Source of the DNA: Alphaproteobacteria bacterium UBA998
GTDB taxonomy: Bacteria > Pseudomonadota > Alphaproteobacteria > Rickettsiales > UBA998
NCBI GenBank assembly: GCA_002291925.1
Contig: DBAY01000036.1
Coordinates: forward strand, 33,226-49,885
Length of the DNA stretch: 16,660 nt
Direction: 5' to 3'
Shown here: positions 6,481 through 13,174 of the stretch, piece after piece
How the letters are laid out: the number at the start of each line of letters is the position of its first letter
Position numbering within the stretch: the stretch's first letter is position 1
Notes under the pieces: generated by a model
What the model was told of the DNA's origin: nothing
Database searches by the model: none
The model's input: only the letters and a program-made list of their open reading frames with translations
Position numbers and translations under genes: made by a program

Positions 6481-6786
6481 ATGTCCAGAACCTGCGATTT
6501 GCTCGGCACGGGCGTTCAGTACGGAAACAAGGTTTCCCACTCCAACCGCAAGACCCGCCGCCGCTTTGAGCCGAACATTCAGCCCGTCTCGCTCATCAGC
6601 GACGCGCTGGGCGTGACGGTTCGCCTGAACCTTTCCGCCGCCACCGTGCGCACCGTGGAACATAATGGCGGCCTCGACAGCTTCCTGCTCACCACCTCGG
6701 CCACCAAGCTGACCGAAGAGGGTGCCCGCCTCAAGCGCCGCGTCAAGCGCGCCATGGCGAAGAAGGAAGAAAAGCAAGCCGCTTAA
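6481..6786 (+). CDS. rpmB: 50S ribosomal protein L28
   Basis: A 101-residue component of the large ribosomal subunit. The N-terminus MSRTCDLLGTGVQYGNKVSH is the hallmark of L28, followed by SNRKTRRRFEPNIQPV and a Lys/Arg-rich tail (KRRVKRAMAKKEEK). Alphaproteobacterial L28 is about 95-100 residues, so it is complete. The ATG at 6481 has GGA at 6472-6474, six bases upstream; an ATG at 6466 in frame would add five residues not found in the family. TTGACC at 6415-6420 could be a -35 box but its -10 partner is weak. A perfect intrinsic terminator follows 30 bp after the stop. Confidence 0.97.
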   Translation: MSRTCDLLGTGVQYGNKVSHSNRKTRRRFEPNIQPVSLISDALGVTVRLNLSAATVRTVEHNGGLDSFLLTTSATKLTEEGARLKRRVKRAMAKKEEKQAA

Positions 6787-6809
6787 TTTGTCCATTATGG
6801 GACATGATC

Positions 6810-6837
6810 AAAAAAGCCGCCTCCGGGCGGCTTTTTT
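6810..6837 (+). terminator. Intrinsic terminator of rpmB
   Basis: GCCGCC (6816-6821) pairs with GGCGGC (6826-6831) around a four-base loop, followed by six T residues (6832-6837) and preceded by six A residues (6810-6815). The A/T tracts let it work on both strands, which suits the convergent cobT transcript on the right. Confidence 0.92.
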
Positions 6838-6867
6838 GTTGGGTTGTGGTGGAGGTAAGGAATAGTC

Positions 6868-6928
6868 GTCGCCCTGAACTCGCTTCAGGGCCTATTCCTG
6901 AAAGATGCTGAAACGCATTCAGCATGAC
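6868..6928. repeat. 26-bp hairpin elements, inverted pair 1
   Basis: Two units face each other with a 9-bp gap. The forward unit at 6868-6893 has GCC/GGC as its variable stem triplet and loop CTCGC. The reverse unit at 6903-6928 has the ATG/CAT triplet. Both have the CTGAA/TTCAG core stem. The gap reads TTCAGGAAT on the minus strand, nearly the same as the TTCAGTAAT gap of the pair at 14998-15058. Confidence 0.9.
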
Positions 6929-6936
6929 GAAGAATA

Positions 6937-7035
6937 CCCCCCTCCCCAGTAGGGGGAGGGTTGGGGTGGGGGCATTGGACGCTCCGTCGTATCCTCACGC
7001 CCCCCCTCCCAGCCTCCCCCCTACAGGGGGAGGGG
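6937..7035. repeat. C/G-tract hairpin elements with G-quadruplex motif
   Basis: Two hairpins of runs of C and G lie in the convergent gap between rpmB and cobT: CCCTCCCC against GGGGGAGGG around 6940-6960, and CCTCCCCC against GGGGGAGG around 7013-7033. The first is followed without a break by the G-quadruplex-type string G5-A-G3-TT-G4-T-G5 at 6952-6972, whose exact reverse complement is at 63-83. Non-coding. Confidence 0.8.
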
Positions 7036-7042
7036 TTTGTCT

Positions 7043-7067
7043 CCTTCTCCCCCTCAAGGGGAGAAGG
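7043..7067 (-). terminator. Hairpin directly after the cobT stop codon
   Basis: CCTTCTCCCC (7043-7052) pairs perfectly with GGGGAGAAGG (7058-7067) around five bases, immediately past the cobT stop on the minus strand. No T-tract follows, so it may protect the 3' end or be part of the C/G-tract repeat family, and not be a true intrinsic terminator. Confidence 0.5.
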
Positions 7068-8897
7068 TTACTTCTCAAACAGCTTCACCAGCTCCCGCGC
7101 CATCGTTTCGCCGAGGCGCGTAATGTCCGACAAGGTCACCGAACGCGCATAATACCGCCCGACATCGTGGCCGATGCCGATGGCGAGCAGTTCCACGTTC
7201 TCCTCGCTCTGAATGTGGGCGATGACGTCGCGGAGATGCCGGTCGAGATAGCCGGGGTAATTGGCGGAAAGCGTGGCGTCGTCCACCGGTGCACCGTCGG
7301 AGATGACCATGAGGATGCGCCGCGCCTCGGGGCGGGCGAGCAGGCGCGAATAGGCCCAGAGCAGCGCCTCGCCGTCGATGTTCTCCTTCAGTAGCCCTTC
7401 CTTCAGCATCAGGCCGAGATTGCGGCGGGCACGCACCAGCGGCTGATCCGCCGATTTATAGATGATATGCCGCAGGTCGTTCAGCCGCCCCGGCTTTGGC
7501 GGGCGGCCGTCTTTCACCCACGCCTTGTAGCTGTGGCCGCCTTTCCAGTCGCGCGTCGTGAAGCCGAGAATTTCCACCTTCACCCCGGCGCGCTCCAGCG
7601 AACGCGCCAGAATATCTGCCGACAGCGCCGCGATGGTGATGGGTCGCCCGCGCATGGAGCCAGAATTATCCATCAGCAGCGTGATGACGGTGTCCTTGAA
7701 CGGCGCTTCCTTCTCCTGCTTGTAAATCTGCCGGTAGGCGGGGTTGGAGACCACGCGGGCGAGGCGCGCCGTGTTGATGAGGCCTTCCTCCAGATCGAAC
7801 TCCCAGCTGCGCTGCTGCCGCGCCAGCAACAGCCGCTGCAGCTGCGCCGAGAGCCGCGCGAAAGTGCCGCGCACCTGGGCCAGTTTCTGATCCAGCTGCG
7901 CCCGCAGACGCGCCAGTTCTTCCGGGCTGGCGAGGCGGTGGGCGGGAATGGCCTCGTCATAGCGCTCGGTATAGATTTTGTAAGGCTGGTCGCCCGCATA
8001 AAAGGTGCGCGGGTCCAGCTGAGGCGTGGCGAGGCCGGTGCGGCTTTCGCGCTGTTTGCGCCCGGCGGTTTCCTCGCCGCGCTCGCCCATGCTGGGGGAT
8101 TCCTGCTCGCCCTCGTCGCCGCTGCCGGGCTGGTCGTCCGTCTGCTCCTGCCCGCCGACAGCACCCAGGCTTTCCGTCTCGTTCTGCTCGTCCAGCGTTT
8201 CAGAATCCACTGCCTCGGCGGAATCGATGGCGGAGGCGTCGCCTTCGCCGGGCGCGTCCTCGCCGGTGGCAAGCTGCTTCAGCAAGGTGCGGATGGCCTT
8301 GGCGTATTGCTGCTGGTCGTCCAGCCGGTCTTTCAGCGAGGCCAGCGTATCTCCCGCGCTCTTACGCACGAAGGGCTCCCACAGGCGCACCAGACGCTCC
8401 AGCGCGGCGGGGGGCGGAGTCCCCGTGATTTCCTCGCGGGCGAGCACTGCCAGAATATCAGCCAGCGGCGGGTCGGCGCGCTCGGAGAGGCGCCCGTAGC
8501 CCTGCGCGTCGCAATAGCGCTCCAGCCGTTGATCGAGGTTCTTGCGCACGCCCGCGTAATCGCGCCCGCCCAGCATGGCGACGCGCATCTGCTCCAGCGC
8601 ATCGAAGATGGCGGATTGCTTGTCTCCCGCCGGGCGCTCGCGGGTGTGCAGCTTGGGGTTATGGTAGCGCCGCGCCAGCGCCGCGAGGTCCAGCTCGCCG
8701 CGCAGCTGCGTCATCTCGTGCGCCTGCCGCGTGGGCTGTGGCTTGCTCATGCGCACGGTTGCGTTATGCCCGAGTCCTGCCTGCGCGCCGCCCGATTGCA
8801 GCGAGACGTTCATCCGCCGATCCCGCGCCAGCGCCCGCGCCACGCCGGAAAGCGCGGTCTCAAGCGGGCCGGTGGGATCGGGGGTGGGATTTTTCAT
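7068..8897 (-). CDS. cobT: Cobaltochelatase subunit CobT (VWA domain)
   Basis: About 609 residues, close to the roughly 630 of the Pseudomonas denitrificans protein. CobT pairs with the AAA+ subunit CobS to drive CobN in ATP-dependent cobalt insertion into hydrogenobyrinate diamide (aerobic B12 route). An alpha-helical N-terminal half is followed by an acidic, Gln/Glu/Ser-rich linker (about 210-278) and a C-terminal von Willebrand A domain. The VWA metal site is intact: DNSGSM at 410-415 and SDG at 533-535. The start is taken at ATG 8897; the ATG at 8903 lies inside a 26-bp repeat element and no Shine-Dalgarno sequence precedes either. cobS, its usual partner next door, is absent here, and repeats plus a GIY-YIG gene lie upstream. 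Identification is secure; whether a chelatase is assembled depends on cobS and cobN elsewhere. Confidence 0.94.
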   Translation of the reverse strand: MKNPTPDPTGPLETALSGVARALARDRRMNVSLQSGGAQAGLGHNATVRMSKPQPTRQAHEMTQLRGELDLAALARRYHNPKLHTRERPAGDKQSAIFDALEQMRVAMLGGRDYAGVRKNLDQRLERYCDAQGYGRLSERADPPLADILAVLAREEITGTPPPAALERLVRLWEPFVRKSAGDTLASLKDRLDDQQQYAKAIRTLLKQLATGEDAPGEGDASAIDSAEAVDSETLDEQNETESLGAVGGQEQTDDQPGSGDEGEQESPSMGERGEETAGRKQRESRTGLATPQLDPRTFYAGDQPYKIYTERYDEAIPAHRLASPEELARLRAQLDQKLAQVRGTFARLSAQLQRLLLARQQRSWEFDLEEGLINTARLARVVSNPAYRQIYKQEKEAPFKDTVITLLMDNSGSMRGRPITIAALSADILARSLERAGVKVEILGFTTRDWKGGHSYKAWVKDGRPPKPGRLNDLRHIIYKSADQPLVRARRNLGLMLKEGLLKENIDGEALLWAYSRLLARPEARRILMVISDGAPVDDATLSANYPGYLDRHLRDVIAHIQSEENVELLAIGIGHDVGRYYARSVTLSDITRLGETMARELVKLFEK

Positions 8898-8898
8898 T

Positions 8899-8986
8899 GT
8901 CATGCTGAACTTGTTTCAGCATCTATAAACCCAAAAGATACAAAGGAGAAAGCGTGAAAAAGGCCCTGAAACAAGTTCAGGGCGAC
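8899..8986. repeat. 26-bp hairpin elements, inverted pair 2
   Basis: The forward unit is at 8899-8924 (stem triplet ATG/CAT, loop CTTGT) and the reverse unit at 8961-8986 (stem triplet GCC/GGC), with a 36-bp gap, longer than in the other pairs. The first unit overlaps the upstream alternative ATG of cobT, so the cobT promoter must lie in or beyond these repeats. Confidence 0.9.
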
Positions 8987-8993
8987 AAAAAGT

Positions 8994-9019
8994 GTCATGC
9001 TGAACTTGTTTCAGCATCT
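8994..9019 (+). repeat. 26-bp hairpin element at the GIY-YIG gene 3' end
   Basis: Forward unit with ATG/CAT stem triplet, identical over all 26 bases to the units at 8899-8924 and 9373-9398. On the minus strand it encodes the last seven residues and stop of the GIY-YIG gene. It lies 7 bp from the reverse unit at 8961-8986. Confidence 0.92.
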
Positions 9020-9318
9020 TTCACAATCTGCCCGCAAATCCGCGGGTACAGGTCATGCCAGTAAGGATTGAATTGGGAAATGAGATTGAGCTTCCATTGT
9101 CGATGCCACCGCTTAAGCTGCTTTTCGCGAGAGATGGCGGCATACATGTCGTCAGCAATCTCGTAGTAAACAAGCTGGTCAAGGTGATACGTTTTGGTGA
9201 AGCCCTCCACGAGCTTTTCTTTATGTTCCCATACCCGTCGAATGAGGTTATTCGTCACGCCAATGTAGAGCGTCCCCTCGGGTTTGTTGGTGAGGATATA
9301 AACGTAGCCGGTCTTCAT
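8995..9318 (-). CDS. Small GIY-YIG nuclease-domain protein
   Basis: A 107-residue single-domain protein of the GIY-YIG superfamily (YhbQ/UPF0213-like group). The two motif strands are VYI at 6-8 and YIG at 18-20, spaced as in the family. The catalytic-type Arg is in NLIRRVWEHK (27-28), with EHK at 31-33, and the conserved Glu is in SREKQLKRWHRQWK (Glu65). The motif residues look intact, so nuclease activity is plausible; the substrate is unknown. The last residues, DAETSSA and the stop, are encoded by a 26-bp repeat element (8994-9019), and the start lies 12 bp from another (9331-9356). The upstream extension of the frame reads only repeat sequence, so ATG 9318 is preferred although no Shine-Dalgarno sequence is visible. 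The gene interrupts the cobT-mscS interval and may travel with the repeats. Confidence 0.88.
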   Translation of the reverse strand: MKTGYVYILTNKPEGTLYIGVTNNLIRRVWEHKEKLVEGFTKTYHLDQLVYYEIADDMYAAISREKQLKRWHRQWKLNLISQFNPYWHDLYPRICGQIVKDAETSSA

Positions 9319-9330
9319 AATGGTTGTTAA

Positions 9331-9398
9331 AGGCCCTGAAACAAGTTCAGGGCGACAGTATCTTTTTTCCTTGTCATGCTGAACTTGTTTCAGCATCT
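9331..9398. repeat. 26-bp hairpin elements at the GIY-YIG gene 5' side
   Basis: The reverse unit at 9331-9356 (GCC/GGC) and the forward unit at 9373-9398 (ATG/CAT) are 16 bp apart. Both are identical to the doublet at 8961-9019, so the GIY-YIG gene is flanked by direct repeats of the doublet. The right unit ends 12 bp from the mscS stop codon. Confidence 0.92.
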
Positions 9399-9410
9399 AT
9401 TCAAAATACT

Positions 9411-10724
9411 TTATCCATCCGCCGGAAGCGGGTCGCGATACCGTATGTCGCGCACGGGGTAGGGGAATTCAATGCCCCCGCTGCGGAAACGGTCCCAGAT
9501 ATCGAGCAGGATGTCGCTGGTGATGTTGCCGATGCCGTTCACCGGGTCATCAATCCAGGCGCGCAACTCCAGCCGCACGGAGGAATCCTCGATGGCCATC
9601 ATCAGCGCGTTGGGGGCGGGGTTCTTCAGCACGCGCGGATGGGCGGCGGCGGCGTCTTTCATGAGTTGCAGCGCTTTACGCAGGTCGCTGTCGAAGGAGA
9701 CGCCGACCTCGATCTTGATGCGCACATCGTTGCTGGAATAGCTCCAGTTCTCCACCTTCTCGGTGATGAGCAGCTCGTTGGGGATGAGGTGCTCCTTGCC
9801 GTCGCGCGTGATGACGGAGACGCAGCGCGCGCCCAGCGTATTCACCCAGCCATAGGTCTGCGTGTCGTGGATGAAGATGATGTCACCCGGCTTGATGGAG
9901 CGGTCGAGCAGCAGGATGATGCCGCTGATGAAGTTGGAGACCACCTTCTGCAAGCCGAAGCCGAGGCCGACACCGAGCGCCCCGGAGAACACCGCGAGCG
10001 AGGTGAGGTCGATGCCCAGCGTGTTCAATGCAATGACGAAGGCGATAACCAGCAAAGTCACACGCAATGTTTTCGAGAGCAGCACGCGCAGCGAGGGGGT
10101 GAGGGAGGTAAGCCCTTGCACCTGCTGCTCGGCCACACGGGCTGCCAGCCCGGCCAGCCACAGCATGCCCACCAGCGTCAGCAGCGCCTTGAAAATGAGC
10201 AGCAGCGTGATACGGCTTTTGCCAAGCGTGAAGCCCACCGCGTCGAGCTGGTCAATGGCCGGGTCGAGCAGGCCGAGGATATCCAGCGCCGCGATGCTCC
10301 AGATGATCAGCGCCACCAGCCGCGCCAGCCGCCGTTGCCGCACAAAGGCGGTGATGAAGCGGATGCCCACCCAGACGGCGGTCAGCGTGGTGGCGATGGA
10401 GAGCAGCCGCACGCCCGGCGCATGCACGGCGGCCACGGCCATCGCCAGCCACAGGAAGAACAGGCTGCACAGCGGGAACAGCACGGCGCGCAGGCCCTGT
10501 AGCGCCGGGTCGAACCAGCGGTGATGATAGCGCTGCGCCAGTGCCCGCACCGGCGGCGCCAACGGGCGGCGCAGCAGCATGCCGAAGATGAAGGCGGCGA
10601 TCAGCAGGCCACATTGCAGCAACGTGGCGTAGGTGAAAACGTTGGATTGCACCCAGTCCCATGCGAACTGGGCGGCGTCCGTGAGGCTTTCCGGCAGATT
10701 GAAGCCTTGCATGGGACGCGGCAT
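9411..10724 (-). CDS. MscS-family mechanosensitive channel
   Basis: A 437-residue inner-membrane channel of the large-conductance-independent MscS type, which releases solutes on hypo-osmotic shock. Hydrophobic helices lie near 33-51, 80-100, 107-127, 134-153, 172-195 and 221-237. The pore-lining helix with its Gly/Ala pattern is at 241-270 (LAVFSGALGVGLGFGLQKVVSNFISG), followed by LLLDRSIKPGD. The beta domain has VNTLGARCVSVITRDGKEHLIPN and the C-terminal cytosolic domain ends at 437. Six helices make it longer than E. coli MscS (three), like the YbdG/YnaI group. Its start overlaps the stop of the glycosyltransferase by one base (TAATG), so translation is probably coupled. The ATG at 10712 is an alternative start. 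Confidence 0.94.
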   Translation of the reverse strand: MPRPMQGFNLPESLTDAAQFAWDWVQSNVFTYATLLQCGLLIAAFIFGMLLRRPLAPPVRALAQRYHHRWFDPALQGLRAVLFPLCSLFFLWLAMAVAAVHAPGVRLLSIATTLTAVWVGIRFITAFVRQRRLARLVALIIWSIAALDILGLLDPAIDQLDAVGFTLGKSRITLLLIFKALLTLVGMLWLAGLAARVAEQQVQGLTSLTPSLRVLLSKTLRVTLLVIAFVIALNTLGIDLTSLAVFSGALGVGLGFGLQKVVSNFISGIILLLDRSIKPGDIIFIHDTQTYGWVNTLGARCVSVITRDGKEHLIPNELLITEKVENWSYSSNDVRIKIEVGVSFDSDLRKALQLMKDAAAAHPRVLKNPAPNALMMAIEDSSVRLELRAWIDDPVNGIGNITSDILLDIWDRFRSGGIEFPYPVRDIRYRDPLPADG

Positions 10725-11713
10725 TACCGGGTGCTAAGGGCCGGGGCGGCGGCGAGAAAGGGCCGGGCTGTGCGCTGGCTGCCTTGCCGCGCGTGGCGCA
10801 TGCCGGTGATCGCGGCGGCCAATTTGCGGCGTTTGTCGGTTTCCCGCAGCAGGATATGGCCCAGATCAGCGGCCATCGCCAGCACGTCGAACACAATCAG
10901 GGAAGGCACGGCCCAGCCATGCTGCCGCCAGTGCTGGAGGCGGTTGCGATAGAGGTGATAGCGCCGCTCCGCTGCACGGTTGGTTGCGCTGCGCTGGCGC
11001 GGCATGGCGGCGTTGCGGCGCTCGGTGAGCGGGTGCTGCAGCACGGCCGAGCGCACCACGAGAATCCGGTAGCCGCAGCGGATGACGCGCAGGCAGAAAT
11101 CGCGGCCGATTTCCTCGCTTTCCATGCGCTCGTCCATCAGCCCGACCCGCTCCAGCATGTCGCGGCGGATGAGGCTGCCGGAGGCGAGGACGCACATTGT
11201 GTCATCCAGCACGGCGCGCGAGCCGAAGCCGGTGCGGCGGAAGCCGAAGCTGCCCCAGCGGCGCAGGTATTTCGGCGCCGGACCGCTCGGGGATGTGTGC
11301 AGCGACGGGGCCAGAATGCCCACGGCGGAGGGCGCGCGGTATTCCTGATAGCTCTCCAGCATTTCCGCCACCATGTCCGGGGCGGGCAGGCTGTTGTGAT
11401 TCATGACCAGCACCCAGTCCGCGCCCTGCCGCAGGGCCTGACGCATGCCGGCATTTTGGGCCATGGCGAGGTTGTGCGTGCCTTGGCGAATCAGGTGTGT
11501 CTGTGCTGGATGTTCCTCAACCCATTGTTCTAGAGAAGAAATTCCCTCCCCTTGCGAGGAACGATCCACGAGGACAAGATGCTGGGTCTGCTGAAGCAAA
11601 CGCTCCAGAACCGGCAGGAGGGAAGGCCCGCTCTCCTGCGTCACCAGTACTGCGCAGACCTTGGGAGGGTTGCCAGGCAGGGTGCGGGGGGAGCGTAGGG
11701 CGCTATGGAACAT
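10724..11713 (-). CDS. Family 2 (rhamnosyltransferase-like) glycosyltransferase
   Basis: A 329-residue GT-A fold protein resembling rhamnosyltransferases of O-antigen or polysaccharide synthesis. The nucleotide-binding strand VCAVLVTQ is at 19-26 and VLVDRSS at 47-53. NLAMAQNAGMRQALRQGADWVLVM at 81-104 corresponds to the NxGxAxNxNxGI region of the family. Near 205 is GRDFCLRV, and near 252 the family tail YHLYRNRLQHWRQHG. The usual metal-binding acidic triad (DQD or DxD) is replaced by NHN at 105-107, which could mean altered metal use or loss of activity. The ATG at 11713 has AAAGG four bases upstream. It is coupled to the mscS gene by TAATG. The sugar donor and acceptor cannot be told, and no other polysaccharide genes are nearby. 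Confidence 0.88.
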   Translation of the reverse strand: MFHSALRSPRTLPGNPPKVCAVLVTQESGPSLLPVLERLLQQTQHLVLVDRSSQGEGISSLEQWVEEHPAQTHLIRQGTHNLAMAQNAGMRQALRQGADWVLVMNHNSLPAPDMVAEMLESYQEYRAPSAVGILAPSLHTSPSGPAPKYLRRWGSFGFRRTGFGSRAVLDDTMCVLASGSLIRRDMLERVGLMDERMESEEIGRDFCLRVIRCGYRILVVRSAVLQHPLTERRNAAMPRQRSATNRAAERRYHLYRNRLQHWRQHGWAVPSLIVFDVLAMAADLGHILLRETDKRRKLAAAITGMRHARQGSQRTARPFLAAAPALSTR

Positions 11714-11750
11714 GCTGCCTTTACGAAAAACTAACTATTTCAATCTCTTT

Positions 11751-11779
11751 ACCATAAGCTCCCGGACGTGGCAAACCAA
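11751..11779 (-). promoter_or_regulatory. Possible promoter of the glycosyltransferase-mscS pair
   Basis: On the minus strand, TTGGTT (11774-11779) and TATGGT (11751-11756) are 17 bases apart, about 38 bp before the start codon. Both boxes are imperfect. The AT-rich 168-bp divergent gap is the only place a promoter for this pair could easily lie. Confidence 0.35.
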
Positions 11780-11790
11780 AGCATTAGGGC

Positions 11791-11818
11791 TGGATTTATT
11801 TTATTTGGCCGCTATACT
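11791..11818 (+). promoter_or_regulatory. Probable promoter of the rpmF-plsX-fabH operon
   Basis: The -10 box TATACT at 11813-11818 is close to consensus. The -35 region TGGATT at 11791-11796 is weak, with a 16-base spacer. The surrounding sequence is AT-rich, unlike the rest of the window. A small hairpin, CCCGC/GCGGG at 11819-11836, straddles the expected start of transcription. Confidence 0.45.
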
Positions 11819-11869
11819 CCCGCGCTTCATAGCGGGTTACAGTAAAAAAAATCCGCGTTAAGTGGATAT

Positions 11870-11875
11870 AAGGAG
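11870..11875 (+). promoter_or_regulatory. Ribosome binding site of rpmF
   Basis: AAGGAG, six bases before the rpmF ATG, is one of the best ribosome sites in the window and matches the high demand for a ribosomal protein. Confidence 0.85.
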
Positions 11876-11881
11876 TGTACC

Positions 11882-12064
11882 ATGGCAGTACCCAAGAGAA
11901 AGACCAGCAAATCCGTGCGCAACATGCGTCGTTCGCATCATGCGCTCGAAGGCACCAACGTGGTGGAGGACAAGACCACGGGCGAACTGAAGCGCCCGCA
12001 CCACGTCTCGCCGGACGGCTACTACAAGGGCCGCAAGGTGACCGACGCCAAGGTCAACGCGTAA
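11882..12064 (+). CDS. rpmF: 50S ribosomal protein L32
   Basis: A 60-residue large-subunit protein. The start MAVPKRKTSKSVRNMRRSHHAL is the L32 signature, and GELKRPHHVSPDGYYKGRKV follows. It has no cysteine pairs, so it is the zinc-free form usual in alphaproteobacteria. It leads the rpmF-plsX-fabH-ihfA-merR cluster, an arrangement conserved in this class; plsX begins 27 bp after its stop. A strong AAGGAG site precedes the ATG. Confidence 0.98.
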   Translation: MAVPKRKTSKSVRNMRRSHHALEGTNVVEDKTTGELKRPHHVSPDGYYKGRKVTDAKVNA

Positions 12065-12091
12065 TTTCCTCACAACCCAACGGTTACGTGC

Positions 12092-13174
12092 ATGAGCGAG
12101 GATTCGCGCTCGGCCAGCCTTCCGCTGGCCCTCGACGCCATGGGCGGTGACCTTGCCCCCGGTGCCGTGGTGCACGGGGCGGCACGGGCCCTGCGGGAGA
12201 ATCCTTCGCTCCGCTTCCTCTTCTTCGGCGACGAAGCCCAGATCCGACCGCTGATGGACAAGGAGCCGACGCTCGGCCCGGTCAGCGAGGTTGTGCATAC
12301 CACCGAGAAAGTCGGCTCGGCCGATATGCCGTCCGTCGCGCTGCGCAAGGCGACCAAATCTAGCATGCGCCTCGCCATCGACGCCGTGAAGGAAGGGCGT
12401 GCCTCCGCCGTTGTTTCCTCCGGCAATACCGGCGCGCTGATGGCCATGGCGAAGCTGGTGTTCCGTACGCTGCCCGGCATCTCGCGCCCGGCCATCATCG
12501 GCATCATGCCCAACAAGCATGGTGACCTGGTGATGCTAGATATGGGCGCCAACGCGCAGAACAGCCCGCAGGACCTCTATGAATTCGCCTTGATGGGCAA
12601 CGCTTATGCGCGCGCCATCCTCGGCCGCAAGGAGCCGGCCATCGGCCTGCTCAACATCGGATCCGAGGAAATCAAGGGCCATGAGGAACTGCGCGAGGCC
12701 GCGCAACTCATCAAGAACTCGCCGGTGAAGCATAACTTCGTTGGCTTCTGCGAGGGCAACGACATCTGCAACGGCAAGTTGGACGTCATCGTCACCGACG
12801 GCTTCACCGGCAACATCGCGCTGAAGACGGCCGAGGGCACCTCGCATTTCATGTACACGCAGATCAAGAACGCGGTGAGCAGCTCGATCTTCTCCAAGAT
12901 CGGCTACCTGCTGGCCCGCCCCGGCTTCAAGCAGATGAAGAACACGCTGGACCCCCGCCGTTTCAACGGCGCCATGCTCATCGGCCTGAACGGCGTGGCC
13001 ATCAAGAGCCACGGCGGCTCAGACGAGATCGGCTTCGCCAGCGCCATCCGCGTGGCACAGCGCGCCGTGACGAGCAAAATGAATGAGCGCATCATCGAAG
13101 AGTTGACCCTTGCCGGGCAAAATGAGTACGAAGGGGACACAGCAACCCCTGAACCGGTGGCCCATCCCTCATGA
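12092..13174 (+). CDS. plsX: Phosphate acyltransferase PlsX
   Basis: A 360-residue peripheral membrane enzyme that makes acyl-phosphate from acyl-ACP, the donor used by PlsY in phospholipid synthesis. The family opening LALDAMGGDLAPG is at 12-24. Other family segments are SSGNTGALMAMAKLVFRTLPGI, MLDMGANAQN, NIGSEEIKGHEELREA and GFCEGNDICNGKLDVIVTDGFTGNI. Length agrees with E. coli (about 356). No Shine-Dalgarno sequence is visible before the ATG, and translation may be carried over from rpmF. Its stop overlaps the fabH start by ATGA, coupling two enzymes that draw on the same acyl-ACP pool. Confidence 0.98.
   Translation: MSEDSRSASLPLALDAMGGDLAPGAVVHGAARALRENPSLRFLFFGDEAQIRPLMDKEPTLGPVSEVVHTTEKVGSADMPSVALRKATKSSMRLAIDAVKEGRASAVVSSGNTGALMAMAKLVFRTLPGISRPAIIGIMPNKHGDLVMLDMGANAQNSPQDLYEFALMGNAYARAILGRKEPAIGLLNIGSEEIKGHEELREAAQLIKNSPVKHNFVGFCEGNDICNGKLDVIVTDGFTGNIALKTAEGTSHFMYTQIKNAVSSSIFSKIGYLLARPGFKQMKNTLDPRRFNGAMLIGLNGVAIKSHGGSDEIGFASAIRVAQRAVTSKMNERIIEELTLAGQNEYEGDTATPEPVAHPS

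Noticed and set aside
7467..8957. Long open frame (496 codons) antisense to cobT
   Set aside because: Shadow of cobT; translation is Arg/Ala/Gln-rich with no motif and it runs into a repeat element at its end.
8995..9396. Longer GIY-YIG start at 9396
   Set aside because: The extra 26 residues are encoded by repeat elements and do not belong to the domain, which begins at the ATG at 9318.
8961..9398. CRISPR array from the repeated 26-bp units
   Set aside because: Units are palindromic and in mixed orientation with unequal spacers, one of which is a gene; no cas genes are present.
9324..10502. Open frame (392 codons) antisense to the MscS-type gene
   Set aside because: Begins in repeat sequence and reads charged, His/Gln-rich text typical of an antisense frame of a membrane protein gene.
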